From: Acidobacteriota bacterium
Lineage (GTDB): Bacteria > Acidobacteriota > Blastocatellia > RBC074
Assembly: GCA_016196035.1 (NCBI GenBank)
Contig: JACPYM010000090.1
Location: 53,170-117,169 of the forward strand
Direction of reading: 5' to 3'
Length of the DNA: 64,000 nucleotides
A program made the translations under genes and the position numbers. Positions 39,835 through 51,043 of this stretch are shown in pieces. Positions within the stretch are counted from its first letter, which is position 1, and every line of letters begins with the position of its first letter. The notes under the pieces are model-generated. The model searched no databases and had not been told where the DNA came from. It saw nothing but the letters and a program-made list of their open reading frames with translations.

Positions 39835-40686
39835 CACAGTTCACCGGTTCAAATTGGTTGATGAAGTTGGCGTGTAACCATACCGCAACCCGGCGCAAAA
39901 AAAAAATTCCGGATGGGTTAGCACTTTGGCGGCGCTTTCGCGCCTTAGCTGGTGAAAGCAAGCAGACAAAGACCTGACAACAACTTTGCCTGTTTGCCAG
40001 CGGCTCTCGTACCAGTGATCACCAACTCCTACCACACGCTGATTACTGGTCTGCCGGGAGCGCGGCTATCTTTACGCGCAATAGCAATCGCGTGGCCGCC
40101 AGCGTGTCGCCGGTTGCTCAGGTGATGATAGTCGTGCTCCCGGTAACAGAGAGCCGCGTTCCCCTATCCAGCTTTGTCTTCGTTATCTTTGTTTTGATCT
40201 GAATAGTTTTGGTTTGAATGGATTTTTGCTTCCGCTGAGCAGTCCTTTGCCTTCGGGGGATCCCGCAGACGTGAGAGGAAACCCTGCGGGATGAGCCGGT
40301 GGTGTGCTGGCAAGTAGTGCGCTTGCCGCAAAACAACCGGCGCTGAGAGCGCGTGCTGCCGATTGCGAATCCGGACCTGGATTCGCGGCGCGTCCCCACG
40401 GCAGTGCGCGCTCTTTCAGTCATAGTTTTCAAGAAAAAGAATTTCCGAAAAGCCCCAAAGGGACGATCAGCCAACAGCCCAGGGTGCAGCCCTGGGGAGT
40501 CGTGCAAATGGTTGTGCGAAGCCCTGAAAGGGCGGCAGCCATAGGCTTGGCTGCCGCCCTTTCAGGGCTTCGCACAACGACTCAATGCGCTTCCTGGGGC
40601 TTTACCCCAGGCTGTTGGCTGACGCTCCGTTGGAGCTTGCTAGGAAATTCTTTTTCTTGAAGTCTATAGGAAAAAGTCTTCAGCCG
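39835..40686. other. 852-base non-coding gap upstream of the sigma-factor gene
   Basis: The right half is the nested inverted repeat 40428-40661. The left half (39835-40427) has a looser inverted pair, GGGAGCGCGGCT near 40056 and AGCCGCGTTCCC near 40150. I see no gene; the frame at 40304-40660 runs through the repeat. The sigma-factor promoter must lie here, but no consensus could be placed. Confidence 0.55.
40428..40661. repeat. Nested inverted repeat, 234 bp
   Basis: The outer arms TTCAAGAAAAAGAATTTCC (40428-40446) and their exact complement (40643-40661) enclose further paired blocks: CAGCCAACAG with CTGTTGGCTG, CCCAGGG-TGCAG-CCCTGGG with CCTGGGG-CTTTA-CCCCAGG, and GCCCT-GAA-AGGGC with GCCCT-TTC-AGGGC around GGCAGCC/GGCTGCC. 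The whole can fold as one branched structure. Confidence 0.85.
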
Positions 40687-41049
40687 TTATCCCCGTAATC
40701 CAAGCGCCTGAGCGATAGCAGCATCATCAGATTTCGCTGTGATCGCGCCTTCCACCCGGATGTCCCCCGCTTCGTGATTCACCCAAGCCAGTAACGTCCC
40801 CTGACGAGAATGTAGAAAGGACAATTTACGTCCCGACGGATCGGATGGGACCGCTTGTAACAAAGCATTGATTTGCTGGGTCAGCGCGCTCAACGTCTGA
40901 TCGTGAAAGTCAGAGGGCGCGGCGGTCAGCAATCGTGCATTTGAGCAGGTACTGTTGCCTTCTACACAAGCAGGTTGGCCGCCGCTGCCCCCAACCGTCC
41001 AATCGCATCTTTCACCAGTGCAACCGACTCTGATAGGTTCATTGTTCAT
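40687..41049 (-). CDS. Small protein of unknown function with four N-terminal Cys
   Basis: The ATG at 41049 follows AAGGAA and gives 120 aa; upstream in-frame sequence lacks a start signal. I do not recognise the family. Residues 9-35 hold four Cys in a C-x4-C-x14-C-x7-C pattern inside a Gly-rich stretch (TVGGSGGQPAC). The rest is a helix (LSALTQQINALLQAV) and a short beta part (FLHSRQGTLLAWVNHEAGDIRVEG). No signal peptide is present, so the Cys may bind metal or form a redox site. It follows the kinase gene on the same strand after 162 bases. A small metal-binding or regulatory partner of the kinase is a guess. Confidence 0.6.
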   Translation of the reverse strand: MNNEPIRVGCTGERCDWTVGGSGGQPACVEGNSTCSNARLLTAAPSDFHDQTLSALTQQINALLQAVPSDPSGRKLSFLHSRQGTLLAWVNHEAGDIRVEGAITAKSDDAAIAQALGLRG

Positions 41050-41211
41050 AGCGTATTTCCTTTTAGTATTGGATGAAGTATCAGCTTTACTCTGTGAGAC
41101 TTGGCTGGAACACTGAACCATACATATCGGGCTGGAGTATTTAGACAAGAGCACCATCACCAGTTTGAGCTAATACGCTTGAAAGCAGTTTGTGATTCCC
41201 TGGTGGTTACT

Positions 41212-44187
41212 TCAGAACGTAAAGTCGCTCAGTAACACCAAGTCATCCGTTGAATTGCCACGCGCCAGGGCCAGCCATTTGCCATCGCGTGACCAGTCGA
41301 AGTAGTAAATGATTCCGCTGGGAAAATCCGTCAGCGGTTTGGCGGAGCCTCCCGTAAAAGGAAGGTTGACCAAATTTTGGCCAGGGCCACGCCGGTCTAT
41401 GTAAGTTAACCCGCGTCCATCCGGCATCCACCGAATGCTCGAAATTGCCCAAGTTGGAAAATCCAACAAACGCACTGGGTTTTCATCTCTTAGCGGTGTC
41501 AGGGTCAATTTCGTAACACTATTCGTCTCGTCGTAAATCCCACTTGCCACCAAGTGCCCGTCAGGGGAAATGGCAAACATCGCATTGGGTGAGGCGCTAA
41601 TTTGAACTGGCGCCCCGCCTGCGCTAGGGATTTTCCAAAGCGTTGTACGACCCTCGCGCGACAACTTAAAAACGATCCATTGCCCGTCAGGTGTGTGTTG
41701 CGCATAAGTTGCGACTCCCTCCGGCTCGGCTAATAGTTTTGGCTGTCCATTGGTGAGGCTCATCTGCCACAAGGCGGAGCGTCCGCTCCGATTTGAGACA
41801 AACACCAGAGTCTTGCCGTCTGGCGAAATGGTCGGATACTGATTATCCCCGGCGTTCATCGTAAGTTGCCGCTTTTGGCCGTCGGCTGGATTGAGCAGCC
41901 AAAGCTCGTGGTTGCCAGCCAATTGATGAGTGCTGTAAACAAGGCGCTGATCTGGCGTCCAAGCGAGACCGTAAATGCCTTCTCTAATCTCAGCCTCAAA
42001 CGAAATTTGGCGTGCTTGGTGGGAAGCGTTATAGGGAACCAGCCAGAGATTGGAAACGTTGGCGCCGCGAGTAAAAACAATCTTGGAGGCATTTGCAGCG
42101 AGACTGGCTCCGTAATAGTTGCTTACATCATTAGTTACTCGACGCGCCACGCCATCTGGATAACTCAAAGCCCACAATTGATAACGTTTAGTCTCGCTGT
42201 CAGCCGCGCTCAGTAATAAACCGCTACCATCGCGCTGCCAGGCAAGGCCAGAGATGTTGAGCCAGTGGCTGCTTCCCAGCGCCTGGAGCGCGCCGCTTTT
42301 TACATTGATCGCAATCAATCCCATTTCGGCGGCTTTGCTCGTCCTGTTCGCACACACAATCGCCTCACCATCCGGCGACCAGACTGGGTGGTGCCATTTT
42401 GTGTCGTCCTGATTGACGGCCAGCGTTTGGATATTTGTGCCATCCTGATTGGCGACGAATAGGCTTTTATGGTCTTGGCTGAGATAGGCAAAGCGGTCGC
42501 CCCCAGGTGCAAAAGTTACGGCAGAGTCAATGTTGTCGAGTAACTTAACCGGTGTGCCGCCAACGACTGGAACGCGATAGAGCGCCGCCGAGACTGCTTT
42601 TTCTTTCCCTTGGTAAAGAACGTAATTGCCATCCGGGCTGAAAGCTGGGTAATCGTAGCGTACAGAGGATGTCGGCGTGATCTGGGCGATGCCGCCCGTG
42701 GGGATGTGCAGCAGTTGAAGACTGCGTTGATCGCCTTCGGCCAGCACATACACCACATATTTGCCATCAGGTGAAAGCGCATTTTCGGCCGAGGCTACCT
42801 TGCCGTGTGTGGTCAGCTTGGTGAGCTTCATTGCTTGAAAGGCAGTCGCCTGGCGGCTCAACTGAAATAGGTGCCAAGCCCCATACCCCAACCCGACGAG
42901 GACGCACAGGATAAGGCTGGCAATGGCCGCGACGCTGCGGCGGTGCCGCCGGATACCACTGAGCAGAATTTCGCGGCTCGAATTGGTATTGGCATTTGGC
43001 TGTCCATTGGTGCGCGTACCACCTGCGGCTGCGGTGGCATTACCCACGCCTACAGTGGCATTCGAGGCTGCGCCAAACTGATTCAGCAAAAACGGGCTGG
43101 TCGCATTTTCATCTACACCCTCAGTTTGCCGTTCCCAGACACGCTTGAGCCGTTTCAAATCGGCCCAGAGGGTGTCGGCGTTTTGATAGCGTTCTTCAGG
43201 CTCTTTGCCGAGCGCTTGTGCGACAACGCGCTGTAATTCGACGGGCAACTGTTCAGGCAAAGGCGGCGGCGCGGCCAGCAGTAAGGCCGCCAGCACATCA
43301 CTCGCCGTGCGCCCGGTGAAGGGCAGGCGTCCGGTCAGCAATTCATAAAGCAACACGCCGAAGCTGAAGATGTCGGTGCGCGCATCCACGCGCAACCCGC
43401 GCCCCTGTTCGGGCGACATATAGCGCAGCGTTCCCAGAATCACACCGGGCGCGGTCGAATTAGGATTGGCGCCTTCGAGCAGCGCCGGCAAGGATGTCGT
43501 GGGTTTGGCCAGCCCGAAATCCAGCACTTTGACCAACCCGTCGTGGCGTACCATCACATTTTCGGGTTTGATGTCGCGGTGGATGATCCCGGCAGCGTGC
43601 GCGGCGGCGAGGGCGGCGGCAATCTGGGTGGCGATGTCCAGCACTTGCGCGAGTGGCAAAGTTTGCCCCAGCATTTGCCGCAAGGTTTGGCCGTCAATGT
43701 ATTCCGAAGCGATGAAAGGCGTGCCGTTTTCCTGGCCGACTTCATAAATGGTAATGATGTTGGGGTGATTCAGGGCGGAGGCGGCTTGGGCTTCTTTCAG
43801 AAAGCGGCGGATGCGTTCGGCGTCATTGCTCCATTGCGTGGGCAACAGCTTGAGCGCGACTTTACGCTGCAACCTCACATCCTGGGCGAGATGAACTTCG
43901 CCCATGCCGCCGACGCCGATCAATTCGAGAATTTGATAATGATCAATCCAACGGCCTGTGGCGGCTTGCGCTTTGTCTTGCGCCAGCAAGGTGGCGGCCA
44001 CTTCCAGCGCTGGTTGGACGATAAAACTGCCTGCCTCGGCGTGCGCAGCCAGTAACGAAGTAACTTCGCCGAGCAATTCTTCGTCATCCGCGCAGCCTTG
44101 CGCCAGATATGCCGCGCGTTGCGCGGGAGTCCTTTCCAAGGCAGCGTGATAGAGCGCCTCGATCTGTTGATAGCGTTCAGGTGTCAT
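41212..44187 (-). CDS. Membrane Ser/Thr protein kinase with PD40/TolB-like propeller
   Basis: 991 aa. After a short N-terminal helical region, a Hanks-type kinase spans about 80-350: glycine loop IGVGGMGEVHLA, VALKLLP, HRDIKPEN with catalytic Asp near 205, DFGLAK and the APE-equivalent SPEQGRG. A linker of about 70 residues is followed by one transmembrane helix (about 417-440, ASLILCVLVGLGYGAWHLF). The rest is an extracytoplasmic propeller with PD40 blades (SPDGKYVVY, SPDGNYVLY, SPDGEAIVC, SPDGKTLVFV). This receptor-kinase layout is very common in Acidobacteriota. The propeller probably senses a ligand and the kinase acts in the cytoplasm. Substrates are unknown. Confidence 0.9.
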   Translation of the reverse strand: MTPERYQQIEALYHAALERTPAQRAAYLAQGCADDEELLGEVTSLLAAHAEAGSFIVQPALEVAATLLAQDKAQAATGRWIDHYQILELIGVGGMGEVHLAQDVRLQRKVALKLLPTQWSNDAERIRRFLKEAQAASALNHPNIITIYEVGQENGTPFIASEYIDGQTLRQMLGQTLPLAQVLDIATQIAAALAAAHAAGIIHRDIKPENVMVRHDGLVKVLDFGLAKPTTSLPALLEGANPNSTAPGVILGTLRYMSPEQGRGLRVDARTDIFSFGVLLYELLTGRLPFTGRTASDVLAALLLAAPPPLPEQLPVELQRVVAQALGKEPEERYQNADTLWADLKRLKRVWERQTEGVDENATSPFLLNQFGAASNATVGVGNATAAAGGTRTNGQPNANTNSSREILLSGIRRHRRSVAAIASLILCVLVGLGYGAWHLFQLSRQATAFQAMKLTKLTTHGKVASAENALSPDGKYVVYVLAEGDQRSLQLLHIPTGGIAQITPTSSVRYDYPAFSPDGNYVLYQGKEKAVSAALYRVPVVGGTPVKLLDNIDSAVTFAPGGDRFAYLSQDHKSLFVANQDGTNIQTLAVNQDDTKWHHPVWSPDGEAIVCANRTSKAAEMGLIAINVKSGALQALGSSHWLNISGLAWQRDGSGLLLSAADSETKRYQLWALSYPDGVARRVTNDVSNYYGASLAANASKIVFTRGANVSNLWLVPYNASHQARQISFEAEIREGIYGLAWTPDQRLVYSTHQLAGNHELWLLNPADGQKRQLTMNAGDNQYPTISPDGKTLVFVSNRSGRSALWQMSLTNGQPKLLAEPEGVATYAQHTPDGQWIVFKLSREGRTTLWKIPSAGGAPVQISASPNAMFAISPDGHLVASGIYDETNSVTKLTLTPLRDENPVRLLDFPTWAISSIRWMPDGRGLTYIDRRGPGQNLVNLPFTGGSAKPLTDFPSGIIYYFDWSRDGKWLALARGNSTDDLVLLSDFTF

Positions 44188-44474
44188 GGGGGGGGAGATC
44201 CGTTATACCTGTTGAGTTTTGTTTTGAGTTGGCGCGGCGTGTTTTGCTTCAGGGGCTTGCGTTATGGGGAATCTATTATTACGAAAAGCAGGTGCGCGCC
44301 AACGCCTGCTTCCGCGTAATTCGATCACGGTGTGGTGGCGCGCAGCCTAGCACAAGAGTTAAGCGTTTGCGCAGCCGAAATTAACGAAATTTGCCGACAC
44401 TGGGCTGGCGCATACGCCGCTTGGTGAGCCGTAGCGGGGCGAGGCGTGTGCGGGACGCGCGCCCCTGTTTATTC

Positions 44475-44879
44475 TCACTCGCGCGCTTTCACGTTTTCGC
44501 GGATGTACTTGATGATGTCTTGCGTTGAGGTGCCAGGTAGGAAGACCGCGCCGACACCGTGTTCTTTCAGCTTTGGAATATCGTCTTCTGGGATAATGCC
44601 GCCGCCGAACAGCAAGACGTCATCCATGCCTTTCGCGCGCATCATTTCCAGCACACGCGGAAAGATGGTCATGTGCGCACCCGAGAGAATGGAGAGGCCG
44701 ACGATGTTCACATCCTCCTGCAAAGCCGCATTGACAATTTGTTCAGGCGTTTGGCGCAGACCTGTGTAAATCACTTCCATCCCGGCATCGCGCAAGGCGC
44801 GGGCAATGACCTTGACGCCACGGTCATGCCCATCAAGGCCGGGCTTGGCTAGTAAAACGCGGATTTTGGGTTCAGCCAT
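44475..44879 (-). CDS. B12-binding small subunit of acyl-CoA mutase (IcmB-like)
   Basis: 134 aa, a stand-alone cobalamin-binding domain. It has the base-off/His-on motif DGHDRG near residue 17, the SILSGAH loop and the GGGIIP strand, and ends at the usual point. It supplies coenzyme B12 to the catalytic subunit encoded at 45898-47598. The size is that of small subunits of isobutyryl-CoA and archaeal-type methylmalonyl-CoA mutases. It is separated from the large-subunit gene by the Rpn-like gene and a 132-base gap, on the same strand. No strong Shine-Dalgarno sequence is visible. Confidence 0.88.
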   Translation of the reverse strand: MAEPKIRVLLAKPGLDGHDRGVKVIARALRDAGMEVIYTGLRQTPEQIVNAALQEDVNIVGLSILSGAHMTIFPRVLEMMRAKGMDDVLLFGGGIIPEDDIPKLKEHGVGAVFLPGTSTQDIIKYIRENVKARE

Positions 44880-45011
44880 ATTGTTTGATGCTTAGGGTTC
44901 ACTGACGATGGTTCAGCCGTATGGCTCAACCTGCTGTGCTGAAAGGGTGCGGGATCGCTGTCGCATTTGAGAGCCGCGCCACCGGGTCTTTTCAAGGAAA
45001 CTTCCGCCAGC

Positions 45012-45893
45012 CTAAGCTAGCCCTGCTAAACGCTGCCTCAGCGCGTGCTCATCCAACTCATCCAACTCACAGGCCAAACGTTCCAACGCCTCGGGATCGC
45101 GAACCGTCGCTAGCTCAGTCTCCAATTCCAAATCCGGAAATCGCTTGGCTGCCAGGCGGCGGAAAAAATGAATTGCCGTATCCCGGCGACTTTCTTCACG
45201 ACCCTGTTTCAGAATGAATTGGTAAACGCTGGACTCCTGCAATCGTTCTAGTGGAATCATACCTTTCCTCCCAATCAGATCAAGCACTTCTGCGGGATTG
45301 TAACGTAGCCCGCCCAGCACCGCCAGATGCAGCGCCGTTTCCTCACGTTCGCGTTCCCCCGCGATGCCGCGCAATTGGGTGGCGGCGGCCTCCAATTCCG
45401 CTGGCCCGCCATCCATCAGCGGTACAAAGGGCAACAACGCCAGCCGCTGCGCGGCCAAAGCCGTCTTGGCCGAAAGTCGCCAGAGGCGGATGACGTGAAA
45501 GCGTGATCGAAGCCGCACGCCACCGGCTTCGATCACGCCGCGCACGCCGCGCTGCGACTGACGGCGCGGCGCTTGTTTGGGTGTCAGCAGCAGTACATAG
45601 CTATCCACGGGCAACCGATACTTGAACCAATGCAACGGCCCATATTCGGCCATACGACCGGGTATGAGCGCCGCCCAGCGCGTCCAGGCTTCGACTTGCA
45701 CGACGCGCTCGCCCCGCGCGGAACTGACGTGATAAGGCTGATCCGGCAACATGGCCGGCACGCCGATCTCGCGCGGCAGCAACTCAATCGTCACCTGTTC
45801 GCCGGGTTCAATTGCGCCTAGCATCAACAGCAAGGCTTCCGGGTCTTGCTCGGCCAGGAATTTGAAGGCTTGGTCGTATGGCTTGGTACCCAT
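45012..45893 (-). CDS. Rpn/YhgA-like (PD-(D/E)XK) putative nuclease
   Basis: The ATG at 45893 lies 4 bases after the mutase large-subunit stop, so it is read from the same message; this gives 293 aa. MGTKPYDQAFKFLAEQDPEALL is the typical N-terminus of Rpn-family proteins. VVQVEAWTRW...GRMAEYGPLHWF...LPVDSYVLLL follows the family's PD-(D/E)XK core, with the Glu in VQVEAW (family VHIEFQ) as the likely active-site acid. The C-terminal half is helical and charged (RLACELDELDEHALRQRL). Rpn proteins promote RecA-independent recombination, and recent work links some to phage defence. Its place inside a metabolic operon is unusual. Confidence 0.75.
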   Translation of the reverse strand: MGTKPYDQAFKFLAEQDPEALLLMLGAIEPGEQVTIELLPREIGVPAMLPDQPYHVSSARGERVVQVEAWTRWAALIPGRMAEYGPLHWFKYRLPVDSYVLLLTPKQAPRRQSQRGVRGVIEAGGVRLRSRFHVIRLWRLSAKTALAAQRLALLPFVPLMDGGPAELEAAATQLRGIAGEREREETALHLAVLGGLRYNPAEVLDLIGRKGMIPLERLQESSVYQFILKQGREESRRDTAIHFFRRLAAKRFPDLELETELATVRDPEALERLACELDELDEHALRQRLAGLA

Positions 45894-45897
45894 TGGG

Positions 45898-47598
<1,701 letters not shown>

Positions 47599-47913
47599 AA
47601 AAGGAACTCCTTGAAGATGACTTGGTATGACAAAGTGCCTGTCTTTATTGGAGAAATTACTCGGCAGCGATGATAGGGGAGCGCAGCATGGGGTGTCAAC
47701 AAAGGCATTCGGAACGTGGGTGCGCACCGCTTCCAGCGTGCGGGCTGGGCAGCAGACGCGACAATGCCGGAGGGCTTTCCTTCGGCAGCAGCCCATCCGC
47801 CACCACGACCGCACGCTGGAAGCGGTGCGTACCCAGGCTTTGCTTGGCGGTCGCCACTCGGCAGCATACAATCCGCCCACTTCAAGCAGTACGAACCAGT
47901 TGGAGGAATTGCA
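47599..47913. other. 315-base divergent intergenic region
   Basis: It lies between the mutase operon (-) and the CocE-type hydrolase gene (+), so promoters for both must be here; I could not place boxes with confidence. It contains the inverted repeat 47715-47837. Confidence 0.5.
47715..47837. repeat. Inverted repeat headed CCTGGGTACGCACCGCT, second copy
   Basis: Arms at 47715-47743 and 47809-47837 match at all but two or three bases. Arms and interior (CCGGAGGGCTTTCC near 47767) resemble the element at 9349-9472, which makes these two copies of one family in different contexts. Confidence 0.8.
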
Positions 47914-49782
47914 ATGAACAATGTCGTGAGTTTGCTTGCCGCGCTCTTGCTCTGTGCCACACAAACGGTGGCGCAGAACGCTGATCGTGTGCAGGAACGT
48001 TATACCAAGTATGAATACCAAATCCCGATGCGCGATGGCGTGCGGCTCTTCGCGTCGGTCTACGTGCCCAAAGACACCACGCACACCTACCCGTTCCTGC
48101 TCACGCGCACGCCCTATAGCGTTGGCCCGTATGGCGTAGACAACTATCCTCAAAGACTCGGCCCATCCGAACAGTTCGAGAAAGAAGGTTTCATCTTTGT
48201 CTATGAAGACGCGCGGGGCCGCTACATGTCCGAAGGCGAGTTTCAGCAGGTACGTCCGCACGTGCCCGTCAAACGAGGGCCGCAGGATATTGACGAAAGC
48301 ACCGACACATACGACACGATTGAATGGCTGCTCAAAAACGTTCCGAACAACAATGGCAAGGTCGGCATGGTCGGCATCTCGCAACCGGGCTTTCACGTCG
48401 CGGCCAGCCTGATTGATTCGCATCCCGCGCTCAAAGCCGCTTCGCCGCAAGCACCGACGGCGGACTATTACATCAACGACGATGTCTATCACAACGGCGC
48501 ATTCATGCTGGCCGCCAACTTCGGTTTCTATTCCAGCTTTCGCCCGCGCAAAGGCGGCCCCACGCCGCCGAATGAAAGAATGTTTTTCGACATGGGCACG
48601 CCCGACGGCTATGACTTTTATTTGAAGCTGCCGCTGCCGATGTCCGACTGGAATCAGAAACTGTTCAACGGCGAAGCGGCCTATTGGCAGGAGATCATTG
48701 ACCATCCCAACTACGATGAATTCTGGCAACGGCGTTCGTTGTGGAAGTTCATGCGCAACGTCAAATGCGCCGTGCTCAACGTCGGCGGCTGGTTCGACGC
48801 CGAAGACCCGATGGGCCCATTCCACATTTATCGCGCCGTAGAAAAGCTCAACCCCGGCACGGTGAACCTGCTCTCGATGGGCCCCTGGTCGCACGGCGGC
48901 TGGGCGCGCGGCGACGGCGACAAACTGGGCAACGTCAACTTCGCCGTCAAGACGGGCGCGGTGTTTCGTGAACAGGTGCAATTCGCCTTTTTCATGCAGC
49001 ACCTCAAAGACAAGCCTGCCAACCTGGCCGAAGCGACCATGTTCCTCACGGGCCTGAACGAATGGCGCAGCCTGAACGAATGGCCGCCGCGTGACGCCAG
49101 GCCGTTGACGTTTTACTTCCGCGCCAACGGCAAACTCAGCAACGACGCGCCAGCCGAGTCGAACGCCTTTGATGAATACCTGAGCGACCCCAATCGGCCC
49201 GTGCCCTACATCGGCTACACCGCGCGCGGGATGAATGGCGATTACATGACCGAAGACCAACGCTTCGCCGCCCAGCGCCCCGACGTGCTGGTATACGAAA
49301 CCGAGCCGTTGAAAGATGACCTGACCATCGCCGGGCCGATCAAGGTGAGCCTGAACGTCTCGACCAGCGGCACCGACAGCGATTTTGTGGTCAAGCTGCT
49401 TGACGTGTATCCCGGCGATTACCCTACGCCGCCGTTGCCCGCGAATCATCCGCCCGCGCCGAATGCGGTCAAGCTGGGCGGCTATCAACAACTGGTGCGC
49501 GGCGAACCCTTCCGCGGTAAGTTCCGCCGCAGCTTTGAAAAGCCTGAAGCCTTCACGCCGGGCAAGGTCGAAAAGATCGAATTTGAAATGCCGGATGTCT
49601 ATCATGCCTTTCGCCGTGGTCATCGCGTGATGGTGCATGTGCAGAGTTCGTGGTTCCCACTGGTGGATCGCAATCCGCAGACCTTTGGCGACATTCCGAA
49701 AATGAAAGCGGAAGAGTTTCGGAAGGCGGTGCAGCGCGTCTATCGGGCAGGCTCTGGAGTAACTTTGCTGAAATTGAATTAA
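47914..49782 (+). CDS. Exported CocE/NonD family (S15-like) hydrolase
   Basis: The ATG at 47914 follows TTGGAGGAA and gives 622 aa with a signal peptide ([17 protein letters not shown]). The alpha/beta hydrolase core has the family's [18 protein letters not shown] start, [14 protein letters not shown] and nucleophile motif GISQPGFH; the cap and a C-terminal jelly-roll domain follow ([30 protein letters not shown]). This is the X-Pro dipeptidyl-peptidase S15/CocE fold. Relatives cleave esters, glutaryl amides or acyl peptides. The exported form points to an extracytoplasmic ester or amide substrate that cannot be named from sequence. Confidence 0.88.
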   Translation: MNNVVSLLAALLLCATQTVAQNADRVQERYTKYEYQIPMRDGVRLFASVYVPKDTTHTYPFLLTRTPYSVGPYGVDNYPQRLGPSEQFEKEGFIFVYEDARGRYMSEGEFQQVRPHVPVKRGPQDIDESTDTYDTIEWLLKNVPNNNGKVGMVGISQPGFHVAASLIDSHPALKAASPQAPTADYYINDDVYHNGAFMLAANFGFYSSFRPRKGGPTPPNERMFFDMGTPDGYDFYLKLPLPMSDWNQKLFNGEAAYWQEIIDHPNYDEFWQRRSLWKFMRNVKCAVLNVGGWFDAEDPMGPFHIYRAVEKLNPGTVNLLSMGPWSHGGWARGDGDKLGNVNFAVKTGAVFREQVQFAFFMQHLKDKPANLAEATMFLTGLNEWRSLNEWPPRDARPLTFYFRANGKLSNDAPAESNAFDEYLSDPNRPVPYIGYTARGMNGDYMTEDQRFAAQRPDVLVYETEPLKDDLTIAGPIKVSLNVSTSGTDSDFVVKLLDVYPGDYPTPPLPANHPPAPNAVKLGGYQQLVRGEPFRGKFRRSFEKPEAFTPGKVEKIEFEMPDVYHAFRRGHRVMVHVQSSWFPLVDRNPQTFGDIPKMKAEEFRKAVQRVYRAGSGVTLLKLN

Positions 49783-49932
49783 GACGCGTTGCCTCATGCA
49801 ATCGGCAACAACATTGCCTCAGTAATGATTGATTCGGAAAGTCTCACGCCGGCTTTGTCTGTGCTCGGCTAACATTGGTCATTGGCAGGATTCTGGTTTG
49901 TAAAAAGAAAGCGGATACAACAAGGAGAAATT

Positions 49933-50991
49933 ATGCGCTCAGCAGTGCGATTGATTTTGGCGGTTGCGTTATTTGCGGTCACAGGCGGGTTAATTTGGCG
50001 ATATTGGCAAAAGCCACCAGTTGTCGTTCAAGCAAAAGTTGAGGTTGGTAAATACGGCACGCTGGCTGGGCTGAAAGACCCGCAAGGCAATAATATCGTC
50101 AGCCCGGATAAGTTGTTCGACGGTTACACGGTTGTTTATCAGGTCAAAGATGCCCAAGGAAATTGGCAAAAGAAATTCTTTAGTGCGGCAGCGGATCAAG
50201 CGAGTGAGCAGATTACTTCTATGGTCAAGTCCCCAGTGAAACAGTCTGGCTCGACCACGATTGTAGTAGACACCGCCGATTTGCGGATCGTGAATAGCTT
50301 TTATTACGATCTGACGCAATCCGCCTTGTATACATCCCGGTTGCTGCGCCGGAAGCCAGATAACCATAACCCGGTTAGATTGGTGGCCGTCACCACATAC
50401 TCTCTGGCTGAGGCGCGGTTACCATACATGTCCAGAATGAGTTCAGGTCGTATACCGGATGTAGAAGACGATACCTGCTTCCCTTGTCTGCCATTACCCA
50501 TTTGCCCTGAACGAGTGTCGGGTTTGCCAGGACAGGAAAGAATCGCTTGTTTGGTCTGCCCAGTCGAATCATTGCGCTCACTGCTTATTTTGCCGGGCTT
50601 GACCGCGCCGGAAGCGGATGAAAAATATGCAAGTCTCAACGGGCGCGGGTTGTGTCCGCAGGCAGCCAATCTGCGTTACGGCGAGGAGGGGTTTATTTGG
50701 GATGCGGATCGCGGGGATCCCGCGCGAAGTCAGGAACGGCATCTACTGGCTTGTGCGAATTGCAAGCCTATTACCACTCCTACAGACCGCAGAGCACGCG
50801 TCTTTGAATTGCACGAGAACCGCGAAGCTTGGCCTATTGTGGAATTTATCAACGATTTGATCAGTAATCATCAATGCACCTATCCCATCACCCAACACCT
50901 TTGGGATTTTGGCGATGATTCCGCGCCTCGGTTTGAATTGGCGGGGGGCGTGCAAGCTATGGTCACGGTTGATTACAACGTGCGGCACTAG
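49933..50991 (+). CDS. Membrane-anchored Cys-rich protein of unknown function
   Basis: The ATG at 49933 follows AAGGAG and gives 352 aa. One N-terminal hydrophobic segment (LILAVALFAVTGGLIW) is a signal anchor. The middle holds clustered Cys (CFPCLPLPIC near 190, CLVC near 212, CANC near 277). The C-terminus has WDFGDDS and VTVDYNV, which recall a PKD-domain strand, but a full PKD domain is not evident. I do not recognise the family. It sits 52 bases before the TPR-CHAT gene on the same strand, so it is probably cotranscribed and could be its partner or substrate. Codon use is slightly less GC-rich than average here. Confidence 0.65.
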   Translation: MRSAVRLILAVALFAVTGGLIWRYWQKPPVVVQAKVEVGKYGTLAGLKDPQGNNIVSPDKLFDGYTVVYQVKDAQGNWQKKFFSAAADQASEQITSMVKSPVKQSGSTTIVVDTADLRIVNSFYYDLTQSALYTSRLLRRKPDNHNPVRLVAVTTYSLAEARLPYMSRMSSGRIPDVEDDTCFPCLPLPICPERVSGLPGQERIACLVCPVESLRSLLILPGLTAPEADEKYASLNGRGLCPQAANLRYGEEGFIWDADRGDPARSQERHLLACANCKPITTPTDRRARVFELHENREAWPIVEFINDLISNHQCTYPITQHLWDFGDDSAPRFELAGGVQAMVTVDYNVRH

Positions 50992-51043
50992 CGCAGCAAG
51001 GACGCGCTAACTTGGCTCGGCTGCGCCAGTGTATTTCAGGCTT

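Noticed and set aside
40304..40660. 118-codon frame upstream of the sigma-factor gene
   Set aside because: It runs through the nested repeat 40428-40661 and encodes no recognisable protein.
47599..49797. Long open frame on the minus strand continuous with the mutase gene (would make a 1299 aa protein)
   Set aside because: It is antisense to the CocE/NonD hydrolase, has no family features, and the mutase has its own AAGGAG and ATG at 47598.
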